The notes under the pieces: model-generated | What the model was told of the DNA's origin: nothing | Seen by the model: only the letters and a program-made list of their open reading frames with translations | Databases searched by the model: none | Position numbers and translations under genes: made by a program | Shown: positions 1 to 9,562 of the stretch, piece by piece | Layout: each line of letters starts with the position of its first letter | Numbering within the stretch: position 1 is the first letter of the stretch | Assembly (NCBI RefSeq): GCF_001279775.1 | Contig: NZ_LGDG01000210.1 | Coordinates: 36,582-100,581 of the forward strand | Direction: 5' to 3' | Length of the DNA: 64,000 nucleotides | From: Streptomyces sp. MMG1533 | Lineage (GTDB): Bacteria > Actinomycetota > Actinomycetes > Streptomycetales > Streptomycetaceae

Positions 1-2
1 CC

Positions 3-1418
3 GTCTACGCGGGCAGACTCGTCGGCGAGGCGCAGCCGGACCTGCCCCGCCGGGCCGCCCTGAAGTTCCTGCCCACCGGCACCCGGACCCCGCGCCAACT
101 GCACCACCTGCGCGAACTGGCCGACCGCGAGGTGGAGTTGCTGCAGCGACTGCGCGCACCCCGCCTGATCCGCATGTACGACACCCTGACGGTCGACGAT
201 CCGGAGCACCCGGAACTCGACGGCGCCACGGTCCTCGTACTGGAGCGGGCGGAGGGCTCCCTGGAATCCGTACTGGAGCGGACCGAGGGCTCCCCGGGCT
301 CCGTACCGGGCAGGGCCCCGAACCCCGGCGCCGTGCTCGCCCAGATCTGCGAGGGACTGCACCAACTGCATCACGCGGGCTGGGTGCACGGGGACCTGAA
401 GCCGGCCAACGTCCTTCTGATGAAGGACGGTTCGGTACGGCTGGCCGACTTCAACATGGCCGGGGAAATGCAGGGCACCCACGCCTACACGCCCGCCTTC
501 GCGACCCCCGACTACGCCGCGCCGGAACTCCTGTGGCCGGAGGTGGACGAGCGGGGCGCCCGGGTCCGTCCCTCCGCCGACGTCTGGGCCTTCGGCGTCC
601 TCGCCCACATCGTGCTCACCGGGACGTTCCCGCTGCCGGGCGCCACGACGGAGGCCCGCTGCGACGCGGCGACACGGTATGCGCGGGGCACGGAGGAGCT
701 GCGGCTGTCCCCCGAACTCCCGCCCGCCTGGCGGGAGATCATCACCGACTGCCTGGCGCGCAACCACGAGGAGCGCGCCGTGCACAGCACAGCGGCCCTC
801 CTGCCCCGCGTGGAGGAAGCCGCGGACGTGGCACGCTCGGCGCGGCTGCCGCGGCTGCGGCCGCGCGTGTGGCGTCGGCGTCCCGTGCTGACGGCGGCGC
901 TCGCGGCGGTGGTTCTGGCCTCGGCGGGGACGGCGACGGCGGGACACCTGTACGTCCACCACGGCGAAGACCCGCCCGTGTACGCGGCCCTGGCCGGGGA
1001 GTCGGCCTTCCCCACCGGCCCCGACGGCGAGATGGTCTACGGCTACCACCGCTGCCCCGAGGACAACCTCTGCTTCTTCAGCGAGCACAACGGCAACGGC
1101 GAGATGTGCAGCTGGCGGGGCGACGACACGGACTGGCAGTCGGGCGGGGAGACCTGCGCCTGGGCTGCCGACGGGCCGGTCCGGTCGATCTTCAACAACC
1201 TCTCGGAGGAGCGGACGCGTCACGACGTGGCGTACTACCGCGGCACCGACTTCAGCCCGGCCGGATACGACCGCCGCCGGGAAGCCCAGCGCACCGGTTG
1301 CACCGATGTGAACGGCATGGGCAACCTGGCGGGCACCTACGCGCCCCGGTCGCACGAACTGGTCGACACCTGCGAGTCCGAGCCGCTGCTCGGGACGCTG
1401 CTGTCATTGTTCTGGTGA
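3..1418 (+). CDS. Serine/threonine protein kinase with C-terminal I36-like extracellular domain (5' end outside window)
   Basis: The gene runs in from the left edge, so its glycine-rich loop is missing; 471 residues are visible. The ATP-binding lysine lies in AALKFL near the visible start. The catalytic loop reads HGDLKPANVLL, so Gly replaces the usual Arg of HRD. The metal-binding motif is DFN rather than DFG, followed by a PDYAAPEL P+1 loop. One membrane segment (visible residues about 296-318) separates the kinase from a Cys-rich C-terminal region with CPEDNLCFFSEHNGNGEMC, which resembles peptidase inhibitor family I36 (beta/gamma-crystallin-like). I infer a membrane sensor kinase. Catalytic competence is plausible but not certain because of the two motif changes. 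Confidence 0.85.
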   Translation, partial: VYAGRLVGEAQPDLPRRAALKFLPTGTRTPRQLHHLRELADREVELLQRLRAPRLIRMYDTLTVDDPEHPELDGATVLVLERAEGSLESVLERTEGSPGSVPGRAPNPGAVLAQICEGLHQLHHAGWVHGDLKPANVLLMKDGSVRLADFNMAGEMQGTHAYTPAFATPDYAAPELLWPEVDERGARVRPSADVWAFGVLAHIVLTGTFPLPGATTEARCDAATRYARGTEELRLSPELPPAWREIITDCLARNHEERAVHSTAALLPRVEEAADVARSARLPRLRPRVWRRRPVLTAALAAVVLASAGTATAGHLYVHHGEDPPVYAALAGESAFPTGPDGEMVYGYHRCPEDNLCFFSEHNGNGEMCSWRGDDTDWQSGGETCAWAADGPVRSIFNNLSEERTRHDVAYYRGTDFSPAGYDRRREAQRTGCTDVNGMGNLAGTYAPRSHELVDTCESEPLLGTLLSLFW

Positions 1419-1441
1419 GCTCCTGCGCCCGCAGCACCCCC

Positions 1442-2455
1442 TCATCCGCGGCCGTCGCCGCCGGAGCTCCGCTCGGCGGCGGCCCGGAGCAGGGACGCCC
1501 CCGCGGGGGTGAGGGTGTGCAGCACGGCCGGACCGTGCCGTTGGGTGGTGAGGAGTCCCGCGTCGCGCAGTGCGGTGGCATGCCGGCTGGCCGAAGACGC
1601 GGTCACGCCCGCCGCACGGGCGATCTCGCCGGTCGTGGCGCCGACGGCGACGGCGCACAACGCGGCGGCCCGGGCACGCCCGAGCAGGGCGGTCAGCGGC
1701 GCGATGGGCGAACCGCCCTCGTCGGCCCCGGGCTGTTCGTGGACCAGCGGATAGACCAGCACCGGCGGCAGGGTGGGGTCGGCGAGGGTGATCGGACGCT
1801 CCAGGAGGAAGTACGACGGCACGAGGAGCAGGCCGCGGCCGTCCAGCCGTAAGTCCCGGTCCACGGCAGGGTGGTAGTCGACGTGCAGGACGGGCCGCTG
1901 CCAGCGCATCGAGGGGCCGAGGCCCGCGAGCATGCCCTCGACGCCGCCGTCCATGAGCCCGCGACAGCGGGCCGCGCGCTCGGCTTCGACTCGGGTGTGG
2001 ATCAGCTCCTCGTACGGGGCGATGGCGGCCTCGTGATAGGCGCGCAGCACCCGCACCAACTCCCTGCGGACCGGCAACTCGGCCAGCCGCGAGGCCCACC
2101 GGGGCGCTCCGACGACCCGGTCCAGGGTGGCGACTTCCGCACGCACCCGGTGGGGCTCAGTGGCCAGGACGGCATCCAGCCCGGCCTCGAGCCCGCCGTC
2201 GGACCGGGCGGGGGTGAGGAAGTCCGGGAAGTAGGCGGCCCTCGGACACAGCGGCAGCAGCACACTCCGCACGACACGCTCCAGCCCCTTCTGCCGCAGC
2301 CGCTCGCGCGTGGTGCGATGCCACTCCGCGTACCTCCGGCGGCCCTGCCTGGTCTGGAGGCGGTGCAGGCTGACGACGATGTCCCAGAGCGGATCCGGTG
2401 CGGGGCACAACCGGGTGCGGGCCAGGTCGGTTTCGCTGAAGTGGACGCGGAGCAT
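1442..2455 (-). CDS. Winged-helix (ArsR-like, DUF5937-type) transcriptional regulator
   Basis: This 337-residue protein has a long N-terminal ligand or structural domain and a C-terminal winged helix (about residues 255-330) containing TTGEIARAAGVTASSASRHA and a typical wing ending LTTQRHG. The layout matches the DUF5937/ArsR-like regulators common in Streptomyces, which are often linked to membrane or resistance genes. A GGGGGAG ribosome binding site 6 nt upstream supports the ATG. It is divergent from the membrane beta-propeller gene, and a perfect 11-bp inverted repeat lies in the shared intergenic region. It converges with the kinase to its left. No metal-binding Cys motif is seen, so metal sensing is not implied. 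Confidence 0.8.
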   Translation of the reverse strand: MLRVHFSETDLARTRLCPAPDPLWDIVVSLHRLQTRQGRRRYAEWHRTTRERLRQKGLERVVRSVLLPLCPRAAYFPDFLTPARSDGGLEAGLDAVLATEPHRVRAEVATLDRVVGAPRWASRLAELPVRRELVRVLRAYHEAAIAPYEELIHTRVEAERAARCRGLMDGGVEGMLAGLGPSMRWQRPVLHVDYHPAVDRDLRLDGRGLLLVPSYFLLERPITLADPTLPPVLVYPLVHEQPGADEGGSPIAPLTALLGRARAAALCAVAVGATTGEIARAAGVTASSASRHATALRDAGLLTTQRHGPAVLHTLTPAGASLLRAAAERSSGGDGRG

Positions 2456-2542
2456 CTCGTTCTCCCCCGTTGAACTCAGCTTTTGCGTTCAGCCGCAACA
2501 GCATGGCCGGGCGTGGCTCCTGCGGGCAACAGTTGGCGTATC

Positions 2543-2568
2543 GGGCGTGGCGCGTATGCGCCACGCCC
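2543..2568. promoter_or_regulatory. Perfect 11-bp inverted repeat, candidate operator
   Basis: GGGCGTGGCGC and GCGCCACGCCC are separated by 4 nt (GTAT) in the 260-bp region between the divergent winged-helix regulator and the membrane propeller gene. Its position suits an operator for the adjacent regulator, but it could also be a transcript hairpin. There is no T-tract on either side. Confidence 0.45.
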
Positions 2569-2715
2569 CCGAAGGGTTCGGGTCCGTGTCGTTCTCCGCC
2601 TGCGCCATCGTGGTCGCAGGCACCACCCGGAGAACGGCAGGTTCCGGCGACCTGGAGGAAGAAGCACGGGCGCGGACACTCGCCAAGACCATCACCATCC
2701 GGGGGGGGACGGGGG

Positions 2716-4767
2716 ATGGCTGAACACGACGACGGCCAGGGCCGGTCGGAGGACACCGGGCAACGCCCGGATCCTCCGCCTCCCCGCCCTGCCCGCCTCC
2801 TCCTCGCCCTCGCCCTCGGCTGCGCCGCGGTCCTGGCCTGGTATGCCGCGTTCCCGCTCACCGGCGCGCTCACCGCCGCGCAGGCCGCCGACTTCGGTGA
2901 GGCGCCCGGTTTCCCGCGCGTGCTGGCGGTGGGCGCGTCCGTCGTACTGGTGCTGTCGATGGGGCGGCGTGAAGGAGCACTCGCGGCAGGCGCGCTGGCC
3001 GCGCTGGCGGCCCTCGTCAGCCTGGTGCGCTACCTGACGTGGAAGCGCCCCGAAACCGCGTGGGTCCTGCCGCCCAGCGTGGAGTTGCGGCCCGCGGCGG
3101 CACTGGCCCTGACGCTGATGTGCGCGACGGTGGCCGCCCTGTGCGTCGCCCTGTTCCTCCGACGCAGGCCGTGGTTCGGCCTGGGTACGGCACCGGGGCC
3201 CGTGGTACGCCGCCGGATCCAGCAGGTCATGGCGCTGCTGATGGTCGGTTCGCTGCTGGGCGGGGTGCTGGCGGGTGTCGGGGCGCTGGGCGCCGTACTG
3301 GTACGGGGTGAGCGTGAGCAGCTGACCCTGCCGCGGCAGGAGGTGCACTCCGTGGCGGAGGAGCGGTTGTTCGAGGGAGCGCTGCAGACGCGCGCTCCGA
3401 TGGAGTGGCCGAAGGGCGTGCCGTCGAAGCGCGCCTGGGAGCGGGAGTTCGACAGCCCGGTCGCGCTGAGCACGTGCGACCGCAAGCGTGACCAGAGCGA
3501 CAGGGACGCATCGCCGTACCAGCGCGGCACGGTGGTGGGGGTCGACGACGACCTCGACGGGGACGGCGCGTCGGTGGTCGGCGTCGACGCCCGCACCGGC
3601 GAACGCCGCTGGCACTACACCGTGCCCACTACCCGGCACGCGACCATCGACCAGGTCGGCGTCGGCGAGCAGTGCGCCGTCGCCGTGCTCGTCGACAACT
3701 CGCTCACCACCCTGGACGCCTTCGACGGCTCGGTACGTGGACGCGTCCTGCTGTCGACACGGCACCGCGGCGAGCAGACGGACATCGACGGGCTTGAGAC
3801 GGACGCGGGGTGGGAGTTCATCACCTCCGCCCTCGTGACGAGGGACGACGAGGGCAGGCCGCCCCGGCTGGTGCCGCTGTCGGCGCGGGACTTCACGCTC
3901 GTCCGGGACCCGGCGGCGACCGTGCTGGCCGTCCGGAACGTCGACGGCAGGGCGGTGGCGCGGGGCGTCTACGACGGGGCCTGCAACTTCCTGGCGCACG
4001 GTGCGTACCGGAAGTGGGGACAGGCGCTGGTCGTGGACGACTGCGTGGACTGGGTGCGCAGCTTCGGAATCGTGGAGTACGACGAGTCCGAGAACCCTGC
4101 GCCGCTGCTGTACGGGCATCCCCAGATCAGCGCCCGCATCCCGCGGCAGTGCGAGCGGGGTTCCCCCTCGGCGACCGTCTCCTCGGGCAGCGGTCTCCTG
4201 GTACTCCTGGAACAGTGCACCGCCGACCGGCGCGACGCGTGGTGGATCCGCTTCGACGAGGACATCACCGTCCCTTCGGTACAGGTGCGGCGCTGGACCG
4301 GCTATTCCCCGGCAATCCAGGTGGCCACACAGCCCGCGAGCATGGCGAGCGGCTATGTGATCCCGCACCGCGAGGGCCTGCTCGTCGTGGGCGGATACGG
4401 CGACCGGGCGGACACGCGCGTCGTCCGGCTGGCGGACGGCGACCCGGCGGTGGCCTTCGCGCCCGACGAGGTCCGTGGGATCAACAGCTCCGACCACTAC
4501 GGCCTCAACGGCCTGCTGGTCCTGGGCGCCTCGGGCCGGGTCCACGCGGTGGACGAACTCCCCGCAGGGAACCATGACTTCAAAATCGCCGCGACGCAGC
4601 CGGCGCCCCTCCCCCCGGTGTCCGACTGCGCGGACCACAAGGGCCTCCTCATGGCACACACCTCCCCGACCATGCTCCTCACCTGCACGAACGAGGAGAC
4701 CGGCAGCACGCGTGCGGTCGCCTACGCCGGGGAGGTCCGCTCGCGGGAGCCTTACGAGCCGTACTAG
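2716..4767 (+). CDS. Multipass membrane protein with large extracytoplasmic PQQ/beta-propeller-like domain
   Basis: The 683-residue protein has about five hydrophobic helices in the first 200 residues (roughly 28-48, 68-83, 88-106, 126-147, 171-196). A long soluble region follows. Its repeated strands, such as VVGVDARTGERRWHYTVP and QCAVAVLVDNSLTTLDAFDG, resemble PQQ-type (quinoprotein-like) propeller blades. I chose the ATG at 2716 because it follows a G-rich ribosome binding site and the Pro-rich cytoplasmic N-terminus begins there; the frame stays open further upstream. No enzyme signature is visible. A sensory or scaffolding role at the membrane is an inference. The next small ORF starts directly after its stop codon. 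Confidence 0.7.
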   Translation: MAEHDDGQGRSEDTGQRPDPPPPRPARLLLALALGCAAVLAWYAAFPLTGALTAAQAADFGEAPGFPRVLAVGASVVLVLSMGRREGALAAGALAALAALVSLVRYLTWKRPETAWVLPPSVELRPAAALALTLMCATVAALCVALFLRRRPWFGLGTAPGPVVRRRIQQVMALLMVGSLLGGVLAGVGALGAVLVRGEREQLTLPRQEVHSVAEERLFEGALQTRAPMEWPKGVPSKRAWEREFDSPVALSTCDRKRDQSDRDASPYQRGTVVGVDDDLDGDGASVVGVDARTGERRWHYTVPTTRHATIDQVGVGEQCAVAVLVDNSLTTLDAFDGSVRGRVLLSTRHRGEQTDIDGLETDAGWEFITSALVTRDDEGRPPRLVPLSARDFTLVRDPAATVLAVRNVDGRAVARGVYDGACNFLAHGAYRKWGQALVVDDCVDWVRSFGIVEYDESENPAPLLYGHPQISARIPRQCERGSPSATVSSGSGLLVLLEQCTADRRDAWWIRFDEDITVPSVQVRRWTGYSPAIQVATQPASMASGYVIPHREGLLVVGGYGDRADTRVVRLADGDPAVAFAPDEVRGINSSDHYGLNGLLVLGASGRVHAVDELPAGNHDFKIAATQPAPLPPVSDCADHKGLLMAHTSPTMLLTCTNEETGSTRAVAYAGEVRSREPYEPY

Positions 4768-5034
4768 GTGCGGGCCGTGCAAGATGCGGGTCGTACGAGG
4801 TGCGTCCGCGAAGCCACCAAAGCCCTCGACGGCACCGTGGAAGACATGCGCGCCTTCCTGGAGACCGGCTACCGCCTCGCCCAGGCCGAGGACGACCGTG
4901 TCGCCGTCGCCCGCATCCTCGCCGACGCGACGATCAGCGACGCACTCCGCGCGGCGGCCGGGACGGCGATCGACGGTACGCCTGAAGAACTGCGGTACTT
5001 CCTGGAGGTCGGGCAGTACGAGGTGGACGGCTAG
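4768..5034 (+). CDS. Small ALF-repeat protein, possibly a remnant
   Basis: This 88-residue ORF starts at a GTG directly after the upstream TAG, which suggests translational coupling. The sequence TVEDMRAFLETGYRLAQAED, repeated in weaker form as TPEELRYFLEVGQYEVDG, matches the short ALF repeats of unknown function found in Streptomyces secreted and regulatory proteins. It holds only about two repeats and has no signal peptide, so it may be a fragment of a larger ALF-repeat gene. A second in-frame GTG at 4777 is an alternative start. Confidence 0.5.
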   Translation: MRAVQDAGRTRCVREATKALDGTVEDMRAFLETGYRLAQAEDDRVAVARILADATISDALRAAAGTAIDGTPEELRYFLEVGQYEVDG

Positions 5035-5211
5035 GACGTCCGGAGCGAGTCGAGGAACAGCGCCCGGGCCTCGTGGGGGAGGGGAACACGAGGGCCGGGC
5101 CCTGCGGGGTCTTGGAGCCGCGGACGGGGACCGTGCCGGGGGGCACGATAGCCTCGCCTCAACCGGGATGGTGCACAAGGACGTTGAGGCAGAACGGCAC
5201 ACGGGGGATCC

Positions 5212-6999
5212 ATGACAGACCAGCGGCACCCGATACCGTCTTACACCCCGGCGTCCGGTGACGCTGCGCTGAAGCAGGCAGGGGCGGTACCGCTGCGGCC
5301 CGCCGATCCGGGGCGCATGGGGCCGTACGTCGCGCTGGGTCTGCTCGGCAGCGGTGGCATGGGCCGGGTCTATCTGGCGCGGCCCGCCGACGACACTCCG
5401 GGGCTCGCCGCCGTCAAGGTGATCCGCCCCGAGTACGCCGAGAACCCCGATTTCCGGCGGCGGTTCGAGCGGGAGGCCGCGGTGCACGGGCGGGTCGGTG
5501 CGCCGCACGCTCCGCGGCTGCTCGGCAGCGGATTCGAGGACTCGCTCCTGTGGATGGCCACGCAGTACTTACCGGGCCTCAACCTGGCCGACGCCGTCCG
5601 CGAGTGCGGTCCGCTGGAGCCGGCCGGCGTGTGGCGGCTGGTGGCCGAGCTCGGGCAGGCGCTGTCGGCGCTGGCCGCCGCCGGGGTCGTCCACCGGGAC
5701 CTCAAGCCGTCCAACGTCATCCTGTCCCCGCAGGGCGCGCACGTCATCGACTTCGGCATCTCGCAGGCCGCCGACAGCAGTGCGATCACCACGACCGGCA
5801 ACCGGGTCGGCACACCCGCCTTCATGTCACCCGAGTACCTGCGCGAGGGCCGCTGCGACACCACCTCCGACGTCTTCTCGCTCGCGTGCTCGCTCGTGTA
5901 CGCCACCACCGGACACGCGCCCTTCGGGGACGGGACCGGGGTCGACGTGATGCACCGGGTCGCCTTCGAGGAACCCAAGCTCGAGATCATGGCCGAACTC
6001 TCCGCCGCCGACCCCGCGTTGGCCGCACTGCTGTCCGCCTGCCTCGCCAAGGATCCCGCCGGGCGGCCGACCCCGCAGCAGCTGATCGACGCGGCCACGG
6101 CTGCCGGGTACGGCCGCGCCTCTTCCTGGCAGGAACCGTTGGCCACCCGCCTGATCGCCCGGGAGCAGGGCTGCGAGCTGCTGGAACAGGCTTCCGCCGA
6201 GGAGACCGGACACTTCCGTCCGCCGCCGTGGGAGATGGCGGCTCCCGCGCCCGGCCCGGCGTTCGGTCCCGCGACGCCGCCGGGGCAGCACGGCGGTGCA
6301 GGGACGCCCGTGCAGTACGTCCCCTCCACCGCGCTCCCCTCCACCGCGCACCCGTCCGGCGAGCACGGCGACCGCCGTAAGCGAACGGCGCGCCTCTTCG
6401 TCCTCGCAGCCGGCATCGCCGTGGTCGCCGTCGCCGGGGGTGCCTTCTTCCTCCCCCGCCCCGACCTCGACGAGACGGCCTCCGCCACTCCTACGGCCCC
6501 CACGGCGTCCCCCCGAACCGAGGGGGCCTCGGCCCTGCCCGCCGCCTCCGGCTCGCCCTCCGCCGCCAAAACGAAGGAGACCGCCGAGGAGAAGGTGACG
6601 GACGAGGAGTCGGAACGCACCGGCAGCGTCCCGTCCGGATCCGCCGGCGGAGCACACTCCGCCCCCGACGACGACCCGACCGCCACCCGCGGCAGCGGCA
6701 GTACCCCGACCCCCACCCCCACCAAGACCGCGGCCGAGCCCGCCGCCCCGCCCTGGATCTCCCAGTGCACCTACTACTCCGGCACCGAACTCACCACCTA
6801 CGGCGACAAGGGACAACGCGTCGTCCAGGTGCAGTGCATGCTCACCAAGCGCGGCTACAGCGTCGGCGGCGCGGGCGTGGACGGCCAGTTCGGCGAGGAC
6901 ACCGTGTCGGCGGTCAGGCTGTTCCAGAGCGACAAGGGGCTGGCTGTCGATGGCGATGTGGGGCCCGACACCTGGGCGGGGTTGCGGAGGTCGACGTGA
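5212..6999 (+). CDS. PknB-type serine/threonine kinase with extracellular peptidoglycan-binding domain
   Basis: The 595-residue protein has a complete kinase domain: GSGGMG loop at about 46-51, AVKVI lysine near 69, HRDLKPSNV near 160, DFGIS near 179 and a GTPAFMSPEY activation segment. A Pro/Ala/Thr-rich linker and one membrane helix (about 395-416) lead to a second Thr/Pro/Ser-rich stretch. A C-terminal PG_binding_1 domain (about 523-593) follows, with GQRVVQVQCML and VDGQFGEDTVSAVRLFQ. The architecture implies a kinase that senses the cell wall. A TTA leucine codon at 5569-5571 makes full translation dependent on the bldA tRNA in Streptomyces. It converges with purH. Confidence 0.92.
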   Translation: MTDQRHPIPSYTPASGDAALKQAGAVPLRPADPGRMGPYVALGLLGSGGMGRVYLARPADDTPGLAAVKVIRPEYAENPDFRRRFEREAAVHGRVGAPHAPRLLGSGFEDSLLWMATQYLPGLNLADAVRECGPLEPAGVWRLVAELGQALSALAAAGVVHRDLKPSNVILSPQGAHVIDFGISQAADSSAITTTGNRVGTPAFMSPEYLREGRCDTTSDVFSLACSLVYATTGHAPFGDGTGVDVMHRVAFEEPKLEIMAELSAADPALAALLSACLAKDPAGRPTPQQLIDAATAAGYGRASSWQEPLATRLIAREQGCELLEQASAEETGHFRPPPWEMAAPAPGPAFGPATPPGQHGGAGTPVQYVPSTALPSTAHPSGEHGDRRKRTARLFVLAAGIAVVAVAGGAFFLPRPDLDETASATPTAPTASPRTEGASALPAASGSPSAAKTKETAEEKVTDEESERTGSVPSGSAGGAHSAPDDDPTATRGSGSTPTPTPTKTAAEPAAPPWISQCTYYSGTELTTYGDKGQRVVQVQCMLTKRGYSVGGAGVDGQFGEDTVSAVRLFQSDKGLAVDGDVGPDTWAGLRRST

Positions 7000-7044
7000 T
7001 GACGGGGCGATGACGGGCATTGGCGATGACGGGCATCGACAAAA

Positions 7045-7078
7045 CCGCCCGTACGCGGCGCGAACCACGTACGGGCGG
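7045..7078 (-). terminator. Terminator downstream of purH
   Basis: An 11-bp perfect stem (CCGCCCGTACG with CGTACGGGCGG) and a 12-nt loop are followed on the minus strand by GGTTTTG. It therefore fits an intrinsic terminator for the purN-purH transcript. Confidence 0.75.
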
Positions 7079-7107
7079 AGGGGTGAGCCGTCGTAGGGAC
7101 TGGGCGG

Positions 7108-8673
7108 CTAGTGGAAGAAGTGCCGCGTCCCCGTGAAGTACATCGTGATGCCGGCCTTCTGAGCGGCCTCGACGACCAGTTCGTCGCGGACCGAACCGCC
7201 GGGCTGGACGATGGCCTTGATGCCGGCGGCGCTCAGGACGTCGATGTTGTCGGGGAACGGGAAGAAGGCGTCCGACGCGGCGTACGAGCCCCGGGCCCGC
7301 TCCTCCCCGGCGCGCTCGACCGCCAGTTTGCAGGAGTCGACGCGGTTGACCTGGCCCATGCCGACGCCGACCGAGGCGCCGTCCTTGGCGAGGAGGATGG
7401 CGTTGGACTTGACGGCTCGGCAGGCCTTCCAGGCGAAGGACAGCTCGCGCAGTTCGGCGGGCGACAGCGCCTCGCCCGTCGCCAGCGTCCAGTTGGCCGG
7501 GTCGTCGCCGTCCGCCTGGAGACGGTCCGTGACCTGGAGCAGCACGCCGCCGTCGACCGGCTTTAGCTCGACCGGGTTCGACGGGCCGCTCGGGGCCTTC
7601 AGGACGCGGATGTTCTTCTTCTTGGCGAGGGCCTCGAGCGCGCCGTCCTCGTAGTCGGGCGCGACGACGACCTCGGTGAAGATCTCGGCGACCTGCTCGG
7701 CCATCTCCTTCGACACCGGGCGGTTGACGGCGATCACGCCGCCGAACGCCGAGAGCGGGTCGCAGGCGTGCGCCTTGCGGTGCGCCTCGGCGACGTCCGC
7801 GCCGATGGCGATGCCGCAGGGGTTGGCGTGCTTGATGATCGCCACGCAGGGCTCGTCGTGGTCGTACGCGGCACGGCGGGCGGCGTCCGTGTCCGTGTAG
7901 TTGTTGTACGACATCTCCTTGCCGTGCAGCTGCTCGGCCTCGGCCAGGCCGCCACCCGTGCCGTCGACGTAGAGGGCGGCCGGCTGGTGCGGGTTCTCGC
8001 CGTAGCGGAGGGTGTTCTTGCGCTCCCAGGTGGCGCCCAGGAAGTCGGGGAACTGCGACTCGTCGGCCGGGGCGTAGGAGGAGGCGAACCACGACGCCAC
8101 CGCCACGTCGTACGACGCCGTGTGCTGGAAGGCCTCCGCCGCCAGTCGCTTGCGCGTCGACAGGTCGAAACCGCCGTCGCGGACGGCCGCCAGGACGTCG
8201 CCGTAGCGGGCCGGGCTGGTCACCACCGCGACCGACGGGTGGTTCTTCGCCGCCGCGCGCACCATCGACGGGCCGCCGATGTCGATCTGCTCCACGCACT
8301 CGTCGGGCGAGGCGCCGGAGGCGACCGTCTCGCGGAACGGGTAGAGGTTGACCACGACCAGGTCGAACGGCTCGACGCCGAGTTCGGCGAGCTGGCGCCG
8401 GTGGTCCTCCAGCCGGAGGTCCGCGAGGATGCCCGCGTGGACCTTCGGGTGCAACGTCTTGACGCGGCCGTCCAGGCACTCGGGGAAGCCGGTGAGCTCC
8501 TCGACCTTGGTGACGGGAACACCGGCGGCGGCGATGCGGGAGGCGGTCGACCCGGTGGAGACGAGCTCCACGCCCGCCTCGTGCAGGCCGCGTGCCAGGT
8601 CTTCGAGGCCCGTCTTGTCGTAGACGCTGACGAGCGCCCGTCGGATGGCCCGCTTGTTGCTCTCGGCGGTCAC
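7108..8673 (-). CDS. purH: Bifunctional AICAR transformylase/IMP cyclohydrolase
   Basis: PurH catalyses the last two steps of de novo IMP synthesis: formyl transfer to AICAR and ring closure of FAICAR. The 521-residue length is typical. The N-terminal MGS-like domain begins [19 protein letters not shown], and the transformylase region carries [26 protein letters not shown] and [15 protein letters not shown]. The GTG start at 8673 overlaps the purN stop by 4 nt (GTGA), so the two genes form a translationally coupled purN-purH operon on the minus strand. The reading frame stays open upstream of this GTG inside purN, but conservation begins here. Confidence 0.97.
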   Translation of the reverse strand: MTAESNKRAIRRALVSVYDKTGLEDLARGLHEAGVELVSTGSTASRIAAAGVPVTKVEELTGFPECLDGRVKTLHPKVHAGILADLRLEDHRRQLAELGVEPFDLVVVNLYPFRETVASGASPDECVEQIDIGGPSMVRAAAKNHPSVAVVTSPARYGDVLAAVRDGGFDLSTRKRLAAEAFQHTASYDVAVASWFASSYAPADESQFPDFLGATWERKNTLRYGENPHQPAALYVDGTGGGLAEAEQLHGKEMSYNNYTDTDAARRAAYDHDEPCVAIIKHANPCGIAIGADVAEAHRKAHACDPLSAFGGVIAVNRPVSKEMAEQVAEIFTEVVVAPDYEDGALEALAKKKNIRVLKAPSGPSNPVELKPVDGGVLLQVTDRLQADGDDPANWTLATGEALSPAELRELSFAWKACRAVKSNAILLAKDGASVGVGMGQVNRVDSCKLAVERAGEERARGSYAASDAFFPFPDNIDVLSAAGIKAIVQPGGSVRDELVVEAAQKAGITMYFTGTRHFFH

Positions 8674-9308
8674 TGGATAACTACCTTTCGTCCCTCGATG
8701 CGATAGCCGTTGCGGGCGAGCCGCCCCACGACATCGACGAGCAGCCTTCGCTCGACTTCCTTGATGCGCTCGTGCAGAGCGGCACCCTCGTCCTCGTAGT
8801 CCTCCTCCCGGACCTCCACCACGCCCTGCGCGATGATCGGTCCGGTGTCGACGCCGTCGTCGACGAAGTGGACGGTGCAGCCGGTGACCCTGGCGCCGTA
8901 CGCGAGCGCGTCGCGGACGCCGTGGGCGCCGGGAAAACTGGGGAGGAGAGCGGGGTGGGTGTTCACGAACCGCCCGCCGAAGCGCGCGAGGAACTCCTTG
9001 CCCACGATCTTCATGAACCCTGCGGAGACCACGAGGTCGGGCTCGTAGGCGGCCGTCGCCTCGGCGAGCGCCGCGTCCCACTCCTCACGCGTCCCGTAGT
9101 CCTTCACCCTGCGGACGAAGGTGGGGATCCCGGCGCGCTCGGCTCGGGCCAGTCCTTCGATGCCCGCGCGGTCCGCACCGACGGCCACGATCTCGGCGCC
9201 GTAGGCCTCGCTGCCGACGGTCTGGATGGCGTCGAGCAACGCCTGCAGGTTCGTACCGGAACCGGAGACCAGCACGACGAGGCGCTTGGCCACGGGCTTG
9301 GCGGCCAC
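8670..9308 (-). CDS. purN: Phosphoribosylglycinamide formyltransferase
   Basis: PurN transfers a formyl group from 10-formyltetrahydrofolate to GAR in purine synthesis. The 212-residue protein contains the phosphate-binding loop VSGSGTNLQ near the N-terminus. It also has the catalytic region [18 protein letters not shown] followed by [17 protein letters not shown], which includes the conserved His and Asp. I placed the start at the GTG at 9308, just before [17 protein letters not shown] and behind AAAGGG. The frame extends further upstream, but that part lacks family similarity. It is cotranscribed with purH. Confidence 0.95.
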   Translation of the reverse strand: MAAKPVAKRLVVLVSGSGTNLQALLDAIQTVGSEAYGAEIVAVGADRAGIEGLARAERAGIPTFVRRVKDYGTREEWDAALAEATAAYEPDLVVSAGFMKIVGKEFLARFGGRFVNTHPALLPSFPGAHGVRDALAYGARVTGCTVHFVDDGVDTGPIIAQGVVEVREEDYEDEGAALHERIKEVERRLLVDVVGRLARNGYRIEGRKVVIQ

Positions 9309-9562
9309 GGTGGGACCCTTTCTCGGGGGTGCGTTTGTACGGTCGTACGAATGCTTCGCGCCCCGGGATACGGGGAAGTCTACGAAGCGGCCGACCGTCA
9401 GCAACGATACCGGCACACCGGGCGGCCCCCACGGGACGGGGGCTTGGCCGGAAGGTAGCGTCTGGAAGGAGCGGGCTCGGGAACGCGGTCGTCGTACGGC
9501 GCGTTCTCCAAGTGACAGCTCAGGACAGACAGCCGTATCACCTAGGGGAAGACGCTCACTTG

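Noticed and set aside
2692..5508. Very long open frame on the minus strand across the propeller and ALF-repeat genes
   Set aside because: The translation is Arg/Pro/Val-rich without domains, typical of an antisense shadow in G+C-rich DNA. The plus-strand genes explain the region.
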